Notes under the pieces: generated by a model | Databases searched by the model: none | Seen by the model: the letters and a program-made list of their open reading frames with translations, nothing else | Told to the model about the DNA's origin: nothing | Made by a program: the position numbers and the translations under genes | Assembly: GCF_029975155.1 (NCBI RefSeq) | Contig: NZ_JARKPQ010000160.1 | Span: 1 to 64,000, forward strand | From: Propionicimonas sp. | Lineage (GTDB): Bacteria > Actinomycetota > Actinomycetes > Propionibacteriales > Propionibacteriaceae | Length of the DNA: 64,000 nucleotides | Reading direction: 5' to 3' | Shown here: in pieces, positions 37,416-46,524 of the stretch | How positions within the stretch are numbered: position 1 is the first letter of the stretch | How the letters are laid out: each line of letters begins with the position of its first letter

Positions 37416-38681
37416 GTGGCGATCCTGACTTCCCCCGCCGTGGATCGCCGCGGAACCGAGCCGGCCGCCCCCGAGACGGGACGCCGGCGGAGTCTCGTGG
37501 TCGAATGGCTGTCCCACCCGCAGGCCAGCTTCTATCTCGTCCTCGTGCCGGCAGTGCTGCTGCTGGCGCTCGGCGTGATGATGGTCCTCTCCGCGTCGAG
37601 CGTGTACGCCTTCGTCCGCTACGACGACGCCTACTACTTCGTGAAGCGGCAGTTCATCTTCCTGCTGATCGGGGGAGCGGCAGCCTTCGTGCTGGCCCTG
37701 CGCTCGCCCAAGCAGCTGAAGATCTTCGCCTGGGGCCTGGTCGTCGCCTCGCTGCTGCTGGAGGTCCTGACGTTCACGCCGCTGGGTTACTCCAACAACG
37801 GCAACACCAACTGGGTGCGCTTCGGGGTCTCCTGGTTCGGCGTGCAGCCGTCCGAGCTGGCGAAGCTCGCGATCGTGATGTGGAGCGCCGACCTGTTCGC
37901 CCGGAAGCACAAGCGCCTCTCCGACCCGAGGCACCTGCTGATCCCGTTCCTGCCGGTCTCCGGCATCCTGATCGGCCTGGTCGTCCTGCAGTCCGACCTG
38001 GGCACAGGGATCATCATGGGCGCCCTCGTGCTCGCGGCACTGTGGTACGTGGGCGCGTCGTGGAAGGTGATCGCCTCGCTGGTGGGCGGCGTCGCCGCGG
38101 TCGTCGGCCTGCTCGTGGTCACCACCCCGTACCGGATGACGCGGATCCTCGGCTTCTTCAACCAGGACCTCGACCCGCTGGGCGTCAACCACCAGCCGAT
38201 CAAGGCGATCTTCGCGCTCGCCTCCGGCGGCTGGTGGGGTCTCGGGCTGGGGGCCAGCCGGCAGAAGTGGGGCGGCCTGGTCGAGTCGCACACCGACTAC
38301 ATGTTCGCCGTGATCGGCGAGGAGCTGGGCCTGGTCGGCACGCTGCTGGTGCTGGGCCTGTTCCTCGTGCTCGGCTACGCCGGCTTCCGGATCGCGATGC
38401 GCTCCGACATCCGGTTCTGCCGCTACACCGCCGCCGGCATCACCAGCTGGTTCATGATCCAGGCGCTGGTGAACATCGCCGTCGTGCTGCGGATGATGCC
38501 GGTGTTCGGCGTGCCGCTGCCGCTGCTCTCCTACGGCGGTTCCGCGCTGATGGCGAACCTGATGGCGCTCGGTGTGCTGCTGGCCTGCGCGCGGCAGGAG
38601 CCGCAGTCCCGGGCGTTCCTGCGGCGCCGGCGGCGGAAGGCGGGCCAGGCGCTGGTCACCACGGCCACGGGACGCGCGTGA
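37416..38681 (+). CDS. ftsW: SEDS peptidoglycan glycosyltransferase FtsW
   Basis: The 421-residue polytopic protein polymerises lipid II at the septum together with the class B PBP. It has an N-terminal cytosolic segment of about 40 residues, then MVLSASSVYAF, FGVQPSELAKLAIVMW, the catalytic-loop LQSDLGTGIIM, the EELGLVG motif and the C-terminal PLLSYGGSALMANLMALGVLL. GTG start after AGGAGGGA. The stop overlaps murG. Confidence 0.96.
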   Translation: MAILTSPAVDRRGTEPAAPETGRRRSLVVEWLSHPQASFYLVLVPAVLLLALGVMMVLSASSVYAFVRYDDAYYFVKRQFIFLLIGGAAAFVLALRSPKQLKIFAWGLVVASLLLEVLTFTPLGYSNNGNTNWVRFGVSWFGVQPSELAKLAIVMWSADLFARKHKRLSDPRHLLIPFLPVSGILIGLVVLQSDLGTGIIMGALVLAALWYVGASWKVIASLVGGVAAVVGLLVVTTPYRMTRILGFFNQDLDPLGVNHQPIKAIFALASGGWWGLGLGASRQKWGGLVESHTDYMFAVIGEELGLVGTLLVLGLFLVLGYAGFRIAMRSDIRFCRYTAAGITSWFMIQALVNIAVVLRMMPVFGVPLPLLSYGGSALMANLMALGVLLACARQEPQSRAFLRRRRRKAGQALVTTATGRA

Positions 38682-39781
38682 GCGCCGTCCGGGTGGTGCT
38701 GGCCGGCGGCGGGACCGCGGGCCACACCTCACCGCTGATTGCGACCGCGCGGGCACTGCAGGACCTGGCGGACGCCGACATCACCTGCGTCGGCACGCCC
38801 AGGGGCCTGGAGACCCGGGTCATTCCCGAGGCCGGCCTGGACCTGGAGCTGATCCCGCCCGTGCCGCTGCCGCGGCGGCTGACGCCCGAACTGCTCGCCG
38901 TGCCCGGGCGACTGGTCCGGGCCGTGCAGGAGGCGGGTGCCATCCTGCGCACCCACGACGCGCAGGTCGCCGTCGGGTTCGGCGGCTACGTCTCGCTGCC
39001 GGTCTACCTGGCCGCGCGGCAGGCGAAGGTGCCGCTCGTGCTGCACGAGGGCAACGCCGTGCCGGGCCTGGCGAACCGGATCGCCGCGCGGTTCACGCCG
39101 TACGTCGCGACCACGTTCCCGGACACCCGCCTGCCGCACGCCGTCCACCTCGGGCTGCCCGTGCGCGCCGGCATCGCCACTCTCGACCGTGCTGCCCGGC
39201 GGTCCGCCGCCCGCGCGGTGTTCGGACTGCCCGCCGACGGCACCGTGCTGCTGGTCAGCGGCGGCTCGCAGGGTGCCCGCAGCATCAACACCGCCACCTC
39301 CGGCGCGGCCGACCGGCTGCTCGCCGCGGGGATCTCGGTGCTGCACGTGCTGGGTCCGGCGAACCTCACCGACGAGACCGTCGCCCGCACCGACGCCGCG
39401 ACCGGGGCGGGGTACGTCCCGGTCGGCTACGTCGACGAGATGGCGGACGCCTACGCCGCCGCGGACCTGATGCTGGGCCGCTCCGGCGCCGGCACGGTGA
39501 TGGAGACGGCCATGACCGGGCTGCCGACGATCTTCGTCCCGCTGCCGCACGGCAACGGCGAACAGGCCCGCAACGCGAGCTTCCTCGTCGAGGCCGGGGC
39601 GGGGCTGCTGGTGGCCGACGCCGACCTGACCGCCGATCGGGTCGTGACCGAGGTGACCGCCCTCGCACAGCACCCCGACCGGCTCGACCGGATGGCCGCG
39701 GACTGCCGGCGGCTGGCACCGGCGGACGCGTCCGGCGCCCTCGCCCGACTGGTCCTCGACGCGGCGAACCGGCGACACTGA
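38678..39781 (+). CDS. murG: UDP-GlcNAc:lipid I N-acetylglucosaminyltransferase MurG
   Basis: The 367-residue peripheral membrane enzyme converts lipid I to lipid II. The N-terminal glycine-rich VLAGGGTAGHTSPLIATA, VGFGGYVSLP, the second glycine loop LLVSGGSQGARSIN and the donor-binding LGRSGAGTVMETAMTGLPTIFVPLP are all present. GTG start inside the ftsW stop; four bases separate it from murC. Confidence 0.96.
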   Translation: MSAVRVVLAGGGTAGHTSPLIATARALQDLADADITCVGTPRGLETRVIPEAGLDLELIPPVPLPRRLTPELLAVPGRLVRAVQEAGAILRTHDAQVAVGFGGYVSLPVYLAARQAKVPLVLHEGNAVPGLANRIAARFTPYVATTFPDTRLPHAVHLGLPVRAGIATLDRAARRSAARAVFGLPADGTVLLVSGGSQGARSINTATSGAADRLLAAGISVLHVLGPANLTDETVARTDAATGAGYVPVGYVDEMADAYAAADLMLGRSGAGTVMETAMTGLPTIFVPLPHGNGEQARNASFLVEAGAGLLVADADLTADRVVTEVTALAQHPDRLDRMAADCRRLAPADASGALARLVLDAANRRH

Positions 39782-39785
39782 ACCC

Positions 39786-41195
39786 ATGCTGGTCCAACCT
39801 GTCGACCTCGTGCCCGTGCCCGACCTCGGGCCCGTGCACTTCATCGCGGTCGGCGGCGCCGGCATGAGCGGCATCGCCGCGATGTACGCGCAGTTGGGCG
39901 TGCGGGTGTCCGGCAGCGACCAGACCGACTCGGCGACGCTGGCGGAGCTGGCCGGGCTCGGCGTCCGGACGTTCGTCGGACACGATGCCGGCCAGCTGGG
40001 GGACGCCAGCACCGTGGTCGTGTCCTCCGCGGTCCGCGAGACCAACCCCGAGCTGATCGAGGCCCGGCGGCGCGGCCTGCGGGTGTGGCACCGCAGCGCG
40101 GCCCTCGCCGCGCTGATGCTGGGCCGGCGGGGGATCGCGGTCACCGGCACCCACGGCAAGACCACCACGTCCGCGATGACCGCCGTCCTGCTGGCCGGCG
40201 CCGGTGCCGACCCCGGCTGGGTGGTGGGTTCGCCGCTCGCCGCCACGGGCCGCGCCTGGCACACGGGGGCGGGGGAGCCGTTCGTGGTGGAGGCGGACGA
40301 GAGCGACGGGTCGTTCCTGCAGTACCCGGCCGACGTGGTGGTGATCACCAACGTCGAGGCCGACCACCTGGACAACTGGGGCACGGCGGAGGCCTATGCC
40401 GCCGGCTTTGTCGAGCTGGCGACCGGTCCCGCCGTGACCACGGTCGTGATCAGCGCGGACGACCCCGGCGCCGTCGCGATCACTCCGGCGATCCGGGACG
40501 CGGGCAAGCGCGTGGTCACCTTCGGCGAGGGCGCCGGAGCCGACGTCCGGATCACGGCCGTCGAGCTCCCGCCGGGCCGCGCGCGGGCCGTGCTGGAGAC
40601 GGCGGGCGACACCGGGGAGGTCGTGCTGGGCGTCCCGGGCCGCTACAACCTGCAGAACGCCGCCGCCGCCTACGCGGTGGGCAGGGCGCTCGGCGTCGAC
40701 GGCCCCGCGCTGCGGGCGGCAGCCGGTGGCTTCAGCGGCACCCAACGCCGGTTCCAGCCGGTGGCCGACGTCGCGGGCGTCCGCGTGTTCGACGACTACG
40801 CGCACCACCCGACCGAGGTGGCCGCCACCCTCACCGCCGCCCGCGGTCTGGTCGGCGCCGGACGGCTGGTTGCCTGCTTCCAGCCGCACCTGTTCACCCG
40901 CACCCGCGACTTCGCCACCGAGTTCGGCCGGGTGCTCGCACCGGCGGACGAGGTCCTCGTGCTGGGCATCTACCCCGCGCGGGAGGACCCCATCCCCGGA
41001 GTCACCGGACGCCTCGTCGCCGACGCCGTCGCCGTCCTCGCGCCCGATCGCGTGCACTACGTGGAGACCGTGGCCGAGGCAGCACCCGCCCTGGCGGAGC
41101 TGGTCCGGCCCGGTGACGTCGTGGTCACCCTCGGCGCCGGGGACGTCACCACGGTCGGTCCCCGGCTCGCCACCCTGCTGGAGCAGCGGGCGTGA
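39786..41195 (+). CDS. murC: UDP-MurNAc:L-alanine ligase MurC
   Basis: The 469-residue enzyme attaches the first amino acid of the stem peptide. It has FIAVGGAGMSGIAAMYAQLGV, the P-loop VTGTHGKTTTSAM, the EADESDGSFLQY segment and VFDDYAHHPTEVAATL. It follows murG and overlaps ftsQ (GTGA). Confidence 0.96.
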   Translation: MLVQPVDLVPVPDLGPVHFIAVGGAGMSGIAAMYAQLGVRVSGSDQTDSATLAELAGLGVRTFVGHDAGQLGDASTVVVSSAVRETNPELIEARRRGLRVWHRSAALAALMLGRRGIAVTGTHGKTTTSAMTAVLLAGAGADPGWVVGSPLAATGRAWHTGAGEPFVVEADESDGSFLQYPADVVVITNVEADHLDNWGTAEAYAAGFVELATGPAVTTVVISADDPGAVAITPAIRDAGKRVVTFGEGAGADVRITAVELPPGRARAVLETAGDTGEVVLGVPGRYNLQNAAAAYAVGRALGVDGPALRAAAGGFSGTQRRFQPVADVAGVRVFDDYAHHPTEVAATLTAARGLVGAGRLVACFQPHLFTRTRDFATEFGRVLAPADEVLVLGIYPAREDPIPGVTGRLVADAVAVLAPDRVHYVETVAEAAPALAELVRPGDVVVTLGAGDVTTVGPRLATLLEQRA

Positions 41196-41908
41196 GCCAG
41201 GTCAGCGACGTCACCAACCGGCTGCAGCTGCGCCGCCGCGACACCCGCCGGCGGCGGGTGCTGCGCTGGCTCGCGGTCGGGCTCGTGCTCGCCGTGCTGG
41301 CCGGCGCGGGCTACGTGGTCGGGTTCTCGCCGTTGCTGGCCGTGAGGACCGTCAGCGTCTCGGGCACGGCGCTGCTCGGGAAGTCCGACGTGCTGGACGC
41401 CGCCGCGGTCGGTCTCGGCACCCCGCTCGCGCGGCTGGACACCGGTGAGGTCGCCGACCGGGTCGCGGGACTGCCGCCGGTGGCCGCGGTCACGGTGACC
41501 CGCAGCTGGCCGGACACGGTGCGGATCGTGGTGACCGAGCGGAAGGCCCGGCTCGCCGTCCCCGCCGGCGGGGGATACCTGCTCGCCGACGCCACCGGGG
41601 TGGTCTTCGAGGCCGTGGCGACGGCCCCGTCCGGTCTGGTGGTGGTCGCCGCGGACCCGGCCGAACAGCAGGTGCTGGTCGACGTCGGCACGGTGTTCTC
41701 CGCCCTCAGCCCGCGGACGGCCGCGAAGGTGTCGCGCCTCGCCGCGCCGAGCCGGGACGGCATCGAGCTGCGGCTGCGGGACGGCAGCAGGGTGATCTGG
41801 GGGAGCGCGGAGGACTCGGCGCTGAAGAGCCAGGTGCTGGACGAGCTGATGCCGCTCGGCGGCACCGAGTTCAACGTGTCCGCGCCGGCCTTCCCGACCC
41901 GCCGCTGA
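41192..41908 (+). CDS. ftsQ: Cell division protein FtsQ
   Basis: The 238-residue bitopic protein has a basic cytosolic start (RLQLRRRDTRRRR), one membrane helix at about residues 28-46, a POTRA domain (LLAVRTVSVSGTALLGKSDVLDAA) and the beta domain with ERKARLAVPAGGGYLLADATGVVFE. It scaffolds FtsL and FtsB in the divisome. GTG start overlapping murC. It is the last gene before the separately promoted ftsZ. Confidence 0.93.
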   Translation: MSQVSDVTNRLQLRRRDTRRRRVLRWLAVGLVLAVLAGAGYVVGFSPLLAVRTVSVSGTALLGKSDVLDAAAVGLGTPLARLDTGEVADRVAGLPPVAAVTVTRSWPDTVRIVVTERKARLAVPAGGGYLLADATGVVFEAVATAPSGLVVVAADPAEQQVLVDVGTVFSALSPRTAAKVSRLAAPSRDGIELRLRDGSRVIWGSAEDSALKSQVLDELMPLGGTEFNVSAPAFPTRR

Positions 41909-41966
41909 GCCGCCCGGGACAACCCTGAACCCCTACTTGAGGGACACGCCGAGCCGCCCGGCATTC

Positions 41967-41997
41967 TTGGACACCCCGCTCGCGGGTTGCCTAGCCT
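41967..41997 (+). promoter_or_regulatory. ftsZ promoter
   Basis: TTGGAC at 41967-41972 and TAGCCT at 41992-41997 are separated by 19 bases. The same two hexamers with an 18-base spacer occur in front of wag31 at 44863-44892. Transcription would start near 42004, leaving a leader of about 80 bases. Confidence 0.65.
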
Positions 41998-42085
41998 TGA
42001 GGCCACGCCGAAGCAGTTGCCTTCCCCGGTTCGCCCGCTTCGTCGAGCCATGGCTGTGAATACGGGAACAAGTGCTGGAGTAAGG

Positions 42086-43252
42086 GTGGCTTTCGTGGGA
42101 ACTGCGTCCCAGAACTACCTCGCCATCATCAAGGTGGTCGGGGTCGGCGGCGGCGGCGTGAACGCCGTGAACCGGATGATCGAATCGGGCCTGCGCGGGG
42201 TCGAGTTCATCGCGGTGAACACCGACGCCCAGGCACTGTTGATGAGCGACGCCGACGTGAAGCTCGACATCGGCCGCGACCTCACCCGGGGTCTCGGCGC
42301 GGGCGCCGACCCGGCGAAGGGCCAGCAGGCCGCCGAGGACCACGCGGACGAGATCGAGGAGGTGCTCAAGGGCGCCGACATGGTCGTCGTCACCGCGGGC
42401 GAGGGCGGCGGCACCGGCACCGGTGGCGCGCCCGTCGTGGCCAGGATCGCCCGCTCGCTGGGCGCGCTGACCATCGGCGTGGTCACCCGTCCGTTCAGCT
42501 TCGAGGGACGCCGCCGCGCCACCCAGGCCGAGGACGGCATCGGCACCCTCCGCGAAGAGGTCGACACCCTGATCGTCATCCCCAACGACAAGCTGCTGGA
42601 GATGACCGATCACCACGTGGCGATCCTCGACGCGTTCCGCCAGGCCGACCAGGTGCTGATGCAGGGCGTCTCCGGCATCACCGACCTGATCACCACGCCC
42701 GGCCTGATCAACCACGACTTCGCCGACGTGAAGGCGGTCATGCAGAACGCCGGGTCGGCCCTGATGGGCATCGGCTCCGCGCGTGGCGAGGACCGGGCGC
42801 GCGCCGCCGCCGAGATGGCGGTCTCCTCCCCGCTGCTGGAGGCCAGCATCGAGGGCGCCCACGGCGTCCTGCTGTCCATCGCCGGTGGCTCCGATCTCGG
42901 CCTGTTCGAGGTCTCCGCCGCGGCGAACCTGATCGAGGCCGCCGCCCACGAGGATGCCAACATCATCTTCGGCACCGTGATCGACGACGCGCTCGGCGAC
43001 GAGGTGCGCGTGACGGTGATCGCCGCCGGCTTCGACGGCGGGCTGCTGCCGCGCAAGGCGCCCGCCCGCCCGGAGGTGCGCCGTCCCGAGCCGGTCGCGC
43101 CGCGTCCCGCCCCGGTGCCGCCGGCACCGGTGGTCGATGAGGAGCCCGACGAGCCCGCTCCCGTCGAGGAGGCTCCCGCCGAGCCTCGCGTGCGGCCGGT
43201 CGCACCGCCGGTCGACGACGACGACCTGGACGTGCCGGACTTCCTGAAGTAG
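42086..43252 (+). CDS. ftsZ: Cell division protein FtsZ
   Basis: FtsZ is the tubulin-like GTPase that forms the Z ring. The protein has the family-typical [25 protein letters not shown], the GTP signature [12 protein letters not shown], the T7 loop [15 protein letters not shown] and a C-terminal Pro/Glu-rich linker ending in the conserved [10 protein letters not shown] peptide that binds partners such as SepF. GTG 42086 follows GGAG with a five-base gap and gives 388 residues; upstream in-frame ATG 42050 has no ribosome binding site. No ftsA lies upstream, as usual in actinobacteria. Confidence 0.96.
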   Translation: MAFVGTASQNYLAIIKVVGVGGGGVNAVNRMIESGLRGVEFIAVNTDAQALLMSDADVKLDIGRDLTRGLGAGADPAKGQQAAEDHADEIEEVLKGADMVVVTAGEGGGTGTGGAPVVARIARSLGALTIGVVTRPFSFEGRRRATQAEDGIGTLREEVDTLIVIPNDKLLEMTDHHVAILDAFRQADQVLMQGVSGITDLITTPGLINHDFADVKAVMQNAGSALMGIGSARGEDRARAAAEMAVSSPLLEASIEGAHGVLLSIAGGSDLGLFEVSAAANLIEAAAHEDANIIFGTVIDDALGDEVRVTVIAAGFDGGLLPRKAPARPEVRRPEPVAPRPAPVPPAPVVDEEPDEPAPVEEAPAEPRVRPVAPPVDDDDLDVPDFLK

Positions 43253-43266
43253 CCCTTCGGCACACA

Positions 43267-43953
43267 GTGTTCAGTTACCGCAACGACCCCGGCACCGATG
43301 GTGCCGGGGTCGCGTGCTGCGACGCGGTTGCGCCCGACGGCGGGGTGCTCGACCTCCGCGGCGCGGCCGACCGGGCGCTGGTCGCGGGCGAACTCGGCGT
43401 GCCGCTGCTCACCGTCCACCAGGTGCACGGTGATCGGGTGCTCACGGTGGACGCGGCCACCGACCCGGTGGCGCTGGCCGGCGAGCGGGCCGACGCGCTG
43501 GTCACCGCCGTTCGGGGCGTCGCTCTCGCCGTCCGGGTCGCCGACTGCCTGCCGGTCCTGTTCGCCGACGCCGCGGCCGGTGTGGCCGGCGCGGCCCACG
43601 CCGGCCGGGTCGGCCTCGCCGCCGGTGTCCTGCCCGCGACCGTCGCCCGGCTGACCGACCTCGGCGCGACCCGGATCACCGCCTGGATCGGTCCGCACAT
43701 CTGCGGCGCCTGCTACGAGGTCCCGGAGTCGCTGCGGGACGAGTTCGCCATCGCCCACCCCGCCGCCGCGGCCACCACGAGCTGGGGCACACCGTCCCTC
43801 GACCTCGGCGCGGCCGCCGAGGCGCAGCTCGGCGCCCTCGGCTGCACGGTCGTCCGCGCCGATCCGTGCACCCGCACCACGCCCACGCTGCACTCCTACC
43901 GCCGCGACGGCGACCGTTCCGGCCGTCAGGCGGGCGTGGTCTGGCTGCCCTGA
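43267..43953 (+). CDS. pgeF: Laccase-domain purine nucleosidase/polyphenol oxidase family protein (YlmD/PgeF)
   Basis: The 228-residue protein carries the DUF152 metal-site motifs VHQVHGDRV, VADCLPVLF, AHAGRVG and GPHICGACYEV, with His and Cys ligands. PgeF-type enzymes have been assigned peptidoglycan-editing and purine-nucleoside-phosphorolysis roles. GTG 43267 gives the family-like start FSYR. The usual neighbour ylmE (YggS, pyridoxal-phosphate protein) is absent: only 77 non-coding bases separate this gene from sepF. Confidence 0.88.
   Translation: MFSYRNDPGTDGAGVACCDAVAPDGGVLDLRGAADRALVAGELGVPLLTVHQVHGDRVLTVDAATDPVALAGERADALVTAVRGVALAVRVADCLPVLFADAAAGVAGAAHAGRVGLAAGVLPATVARLTDLGATRITAWIGPHICGACYEVPESLRDEFAIAHPAAAATTSWGTPSLDLGAAAEAQLGALGCTVVRADPCTRTTPTLHSYRRDGDRSGRQAGVVWLP
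43285..43311 (+). terminator. Perfect 12-bp hairpin after ftsZ, inside the start of pgeF
   Basis: GACCCCGGCACC, GAT and GGTGCCGGGGTC form an uninterrupted stem 32 bases after the ftsZ stop. It has the shape of a high-GC intrinsic terminator without U-tract, yet it lies within codons 7-15 of the following reading frame, where it encodes DPGTDGAGV. It may attenuate read-through or limit pgeF expression. Confidence 0.55.
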
Positions 43954-44030
43954 CCCGGGCGTGCCTCCGCGATCGGGACACGGTGCGCGGTTAGCATCGG
44001 TTGGGACTGGTGAGACGTAAGGGGCGAGTG

Positions 44031-44504
44031 ATGGCTGATCGCTTGAAGAAGGCGGCCGTGTGGCTGGGCCTGGTGTCCGACAACGACTACGCGGAGACGG
44101 AGCCCGGCACCGAGGACGTGACGGAGCAGGTCCTCGAGCGCAGGGACGCCGAGGAGCGCCCCGCGTCCGCGACGGTCACCGAGCTCGAGACCCGGCGCCC
44201 GGCGCGGGAGCACCCGCGCGTCGCCGACATCAACCGGATCATCACCGTGCACCCCCGGACCTACAACGAGGCGCGCACGATCGGGGAGAACTTCCGCGAC
44301 GGCATCCCGGTGATCATGAACCTCGGCGACATGGAGGACGCGGACGCCAAGCGGCTGGTCGACTTCTCCGCCGGCCTGATCTTTGGACTGCGTGGCAGCA
44401 TTGAGCGCATCACCAGCAAGGTGTTCCTGCTCTCGCCACACAATGTGACCGTGGCGGCCGAGGACAAGGAACGTCTCGCCGGGGGCTTCTTCAACCAGTC
44501 CTGA
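44031..44504 (+). CDS. sepF: Cell division protein SepF
   Basis: SepF anchors FtsZ to the membrane and replaces FtsA in actinobacteria. The 157-residue product starts MADRLKKAAVWLGLVSD, an amphipathic membrane-targeting helix, followed by an acidic linker and the SepF core (ITVHPRTYNEARTIGENFRDGIPVIMNL to GLRGSIERITSKVFLLSP). ATG 44031 follows AAGGGG. TAGCAT at 43992-43997 is a likely -10. Confidence 0.95.
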   Translation: MADRLKKAAVWLGLVSDNDYAETEPGTEDVTEQVLERRDAEERPASATVTELETRRPAREHPRVADINRIITVHPRTYNEARTIGENFRDGIPVIMNLGDMEDADAKRLVDFSAGLIFGLRGSIERITSKVFLLSPHNVTVAAEDKERLAGGFFNQS

Positions 44505-44516
44505 AAGGTGGCCGGG

Positions 44517-44792
44517 ATGGGCCTGATCCTCGCCGGAATCCACTGGATCCTGCTCGCATTCCTCGCCCTGCTCACGATCCGCGCGGTGCTCGCCCTCGTC
44601 CCGCTGTTCGCCCGCGACTGGGAGCCGAAGGGCGGCCTGCGCGTGCTGGCCGAGCTCGTGCTGACCCTCACCGATCCGCCGATCCGGTTCCTCGGGCGCT
44701 TCCTGCCGCCGGTCCGGCTCGGCGGCCTCCAGCTGGACCTCGCTTTCACCGTGGTCTACTTCGCCGTGCTCGTCCTGCTGCGCTGGATCTGA
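44517..44792 (+). CDS. YggT family membrane protein
   Basis: The 91-residue protein has two hydrophobic segments with the YggT marks RAVLALVPLF and LTLTDPPIRFLGRFLPPVRLGGLQLDLAF. It is found between sepF and divIVA across Gram-positive bacteria and its role is unclear. ATG 44517 is preferred to GTG 44508 because the AAAGGTG ribosome binding site is correctly spaced only for the ATG. Confidence 0.9.
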   Translation: MGLILAGIHWILLAFLALLTIRAVLALVPLFARDWEPKGGLRVLAELVLTLTDPPIRFLGRFLPPVRLGGLQLDLAFTVVYFAVLVLLRWI

Positions 44793-44862
44793 GGGCAGCA
44801 GGACCCCGGCAGCAATGTCTCCACCTCTGGTTTACCCCTGCGCGACGCGGATCCCCCGGTGC

Positions 44863-44892
44863 TTGGACTGGACATTCCGTACGCACTAGCCT
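44863..44892 (+). promoter_or_regulatory. wag31 promoter
   Basis: TTGGAC at 44863-44868 and TAGCCT at 44887-44892 have an 18-base spacer. Transcription would begin near 44899, with a leader of about 54 bases. The hexamers are identical to those of the ftsZ promoter. Confidence 0.65.
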
Positions 44893-44952
44893 GAGAGCGC
44901 CCGTTCGGGGCCCGCTGGCACGGGTTCCGTAACCAATCACGTGAGGTGAGCA

Positions 44953-45954
44953 ATGACCCTGACCCTCGAGCAGGTCCGCCAGACCCGCTTTCACCTGGCC
45001 CGGCGGAACGGCTACGAACCCGTCGACGTCGACAACTTCGTCGACAAGGTAGAGGCCACGCTCTCGGCGCTCACCGAGGAGAACGCCACCCTCAAGCAGC
45101 AGGTCGACGCGCTGGGCTCCAGCGAGCCGTCCAGCATCTTCGTGCCCGGCGACTCGACGGACGCGGACAAGCTGAAGGCCGACCTGCAGGGCCGCCAGGC
45201 CGAGCTGGACGGAGTGCGGGGCGAGCTCGCCGCCCGCGCCGACGAGCTCACCCAGCGCAGCCAGGAACTCGAACAGGCCCGTGGCGAGCTCGCCGCCCGG
45301 CAGGCGGAGCTCGACGCCCTGCGCGCCGAGGTGGAGCACCTTCGCCAGGCCGCCGCGCAGCCGGCCCCGGTGGCCCAGCCCGAGCAGCCCCAGGTGCCCA
45401 CCGGCAAGGTCGAGAACATCGTCGTGACCACGTCCGCGGAGGCGTCCCCGGCGGTCACGCGCCTGCTGCAGATGGCGACGGAACAGTCCGAGCGGCTGGT
45501 CGGTGAGGCCCAGGTCGAGGCGCAGCGGATCGTGTCGTCCGCCCGGGCAGAGGCCGAGAGCGTCATCGACAACGCCAACAAGAAGTCCCACGAGACCCTC
45601 ACCGATGCGCGTACCCGTGCCGACCGGATCGAGTCCGAGGCCCGCGTCAACGCGGAGAAGGTGACCACCGAGGCGCAGCAGCGCGCGGACGCCGTCAACG
45701 GCGAGGCCGACGCCCGCAGGGCGGAGCTGTTCACGGCTCTCGAGCAGGAGCGGGACGTGCTCCGCGGCAAGGTCGATCACCTGCGCAGCTTCGAGTCCAG
45801 CTTCCGTTCGAATCTGGCCAACCACCTGCAGAGCCAGATCAAGGCGCTCACCGACGCCACGATCGAGCCGTCCGACACCCCGCAGATCCTCAGCGAGCCC
45901 GCCGCGGAGTCCGCGACCCCGCGGCTGGACGCGCTGCTCAGCGAAGGCAACTGA
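44953..45954 (+). CDS. wag31: Polar growth and division protein Wag31/DivIVA
   Basis: The 333-residue protein begins with the DivIVA membrane-binding motif MTLTLEQVRQTRFHLARRNGYEPVDVDNFVDKVE followed by a first coiled coil, a Ser/Pro/Gln-rich linker at about residues 135-155 and a long second coiled coil (about 165-300) with many Ala/Glu/Arg heptads. In actinobacteria it marks curved membrane at poles and organises wall growth. It has its own promoter and a downstream hairpin, so it can be expressed independently of the dcw operon. Confidence 0.95.
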   Translation: MTLTLEQVRQTRFHLARRNGYEPVDVDNFVDKVEATLSALTEENATLKQQVDALGSSEPSSIFVPGDSTDADKLKADLQGRQAELDGVRGELAARADELTQRSQELEQARGELAARQAELDALRAEVEHLRQAAAQPAPVAQPEQPQVPTGKVENIVVTTSAEASPAVTRLLQMATEQSERLVGEAQVEAQRIVSSARAEAESVIDNANKKSHETLTDARTRADRIESEARVNAEKVTTEAQQRADAVNGEADARRAELFTALEQERDVLRGKVDHLRSFESSFRSNLANHLQSQIKALTDATIEPSDTPQILSEPAAESATPRLDALLSEGN

Positions 45955-45965
45955 CCGAATCCACG

Positions 45966-46007
45966 CTTCCCGCCACCCGCGGCCCACGGCTTGCGAGTGG
46001 CGGGAAG
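45966..46007 (+). terminator. Terminator hairpin after wag31
   Basis: CTTCCCGCCAC at 45966-45976 pairs perfectly with GTGGCGGGAAG at 45997-46007 across a 20-base loop. It lies 12 bases after the wag31 stop. Confidence 0.7.
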
Positions 46008-46066
46008 TGTCGCGTCCGGGCAGGTGGTACTCTCCCTGCTCAAGCATGAGCAGGAGGAGTCTTTCG

Positions 46067-46507
46067 ATGGCGTCGGCACACACCCGGGAGAGCGGGCCCA
46101 CCCGCACAGCTGCCGTTGACTTCCCCGTCGCCGAGGGCGAGGATCCCTGGACCGAGGAGGAGGTCGAGGAGGTCCGCCAGGAGCTGCTGGCCGACATCGC
46201 GCGGATGGAGCGGGCGATCGAGGTCGCAGAGGCCGGCCTCGCCGACCTGTTCGAGGAGGGCGCGGACGGTGCCGGCCGCGACCCGGCCGACGTGGGCTCG
46301 TCCAACTTCGAGCGCGACCAGGAGATGTCGCTGGCGCAGAACGCCCGCGACATGCTGGAGCAGGCCCAGCTGGCCTACCGCATGTTCGAGGCGGGCAACT
46401 ACGGCATCTGCGAGTCCTGCGGCCAGCCGATCGGCAAGGACCGGCTCCAGGTGTTCCCGCGCGCGACGATGTGCGTCGCCTGCAAGCAGCGGGAGGAACG
46501 GCGATAG
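46067..46507 (+). CDS. TraR/DksA-type zinc finger protein
   Basis: The 146-residue protein has an acidic coiled-coil N-terminal half and a C4 zinc finger made of C115, C118, C136 and C139 (CESCGQPI ... CVACKQ), as in DksA/TraR. Such proteins bind RNA polymerase or act as general zinc-finger factors; in actinobacteria they often lie beside lspA, as here. ATG 46067 follows GGAGGAG. TACTCT at 46028-46033 is a possible -10. Confidence 0.9.
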   Translation: MASAHTRESGPTRTAAVDFPVAEGEDPWTEEEVEEVRQELLADIARMERAIEVAEAGLADLFEEGADGAGRDPADVGSSNFERDQEMSLAQNARDMLEQAQLAYRMFEAGNYGICESCGQPIGKDRLQVFPRATMCVACKQREERR

Positions 46508-46524
46508 CCGGCGAACCGGCCGCC

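Noticed and set aside
41909..42085. Loss of ftsA between ftsQ and ftsZ as an anomaly
   Set aside because: Actinobacteria lack ftsA and use sepF, which is present at 44031-44504.
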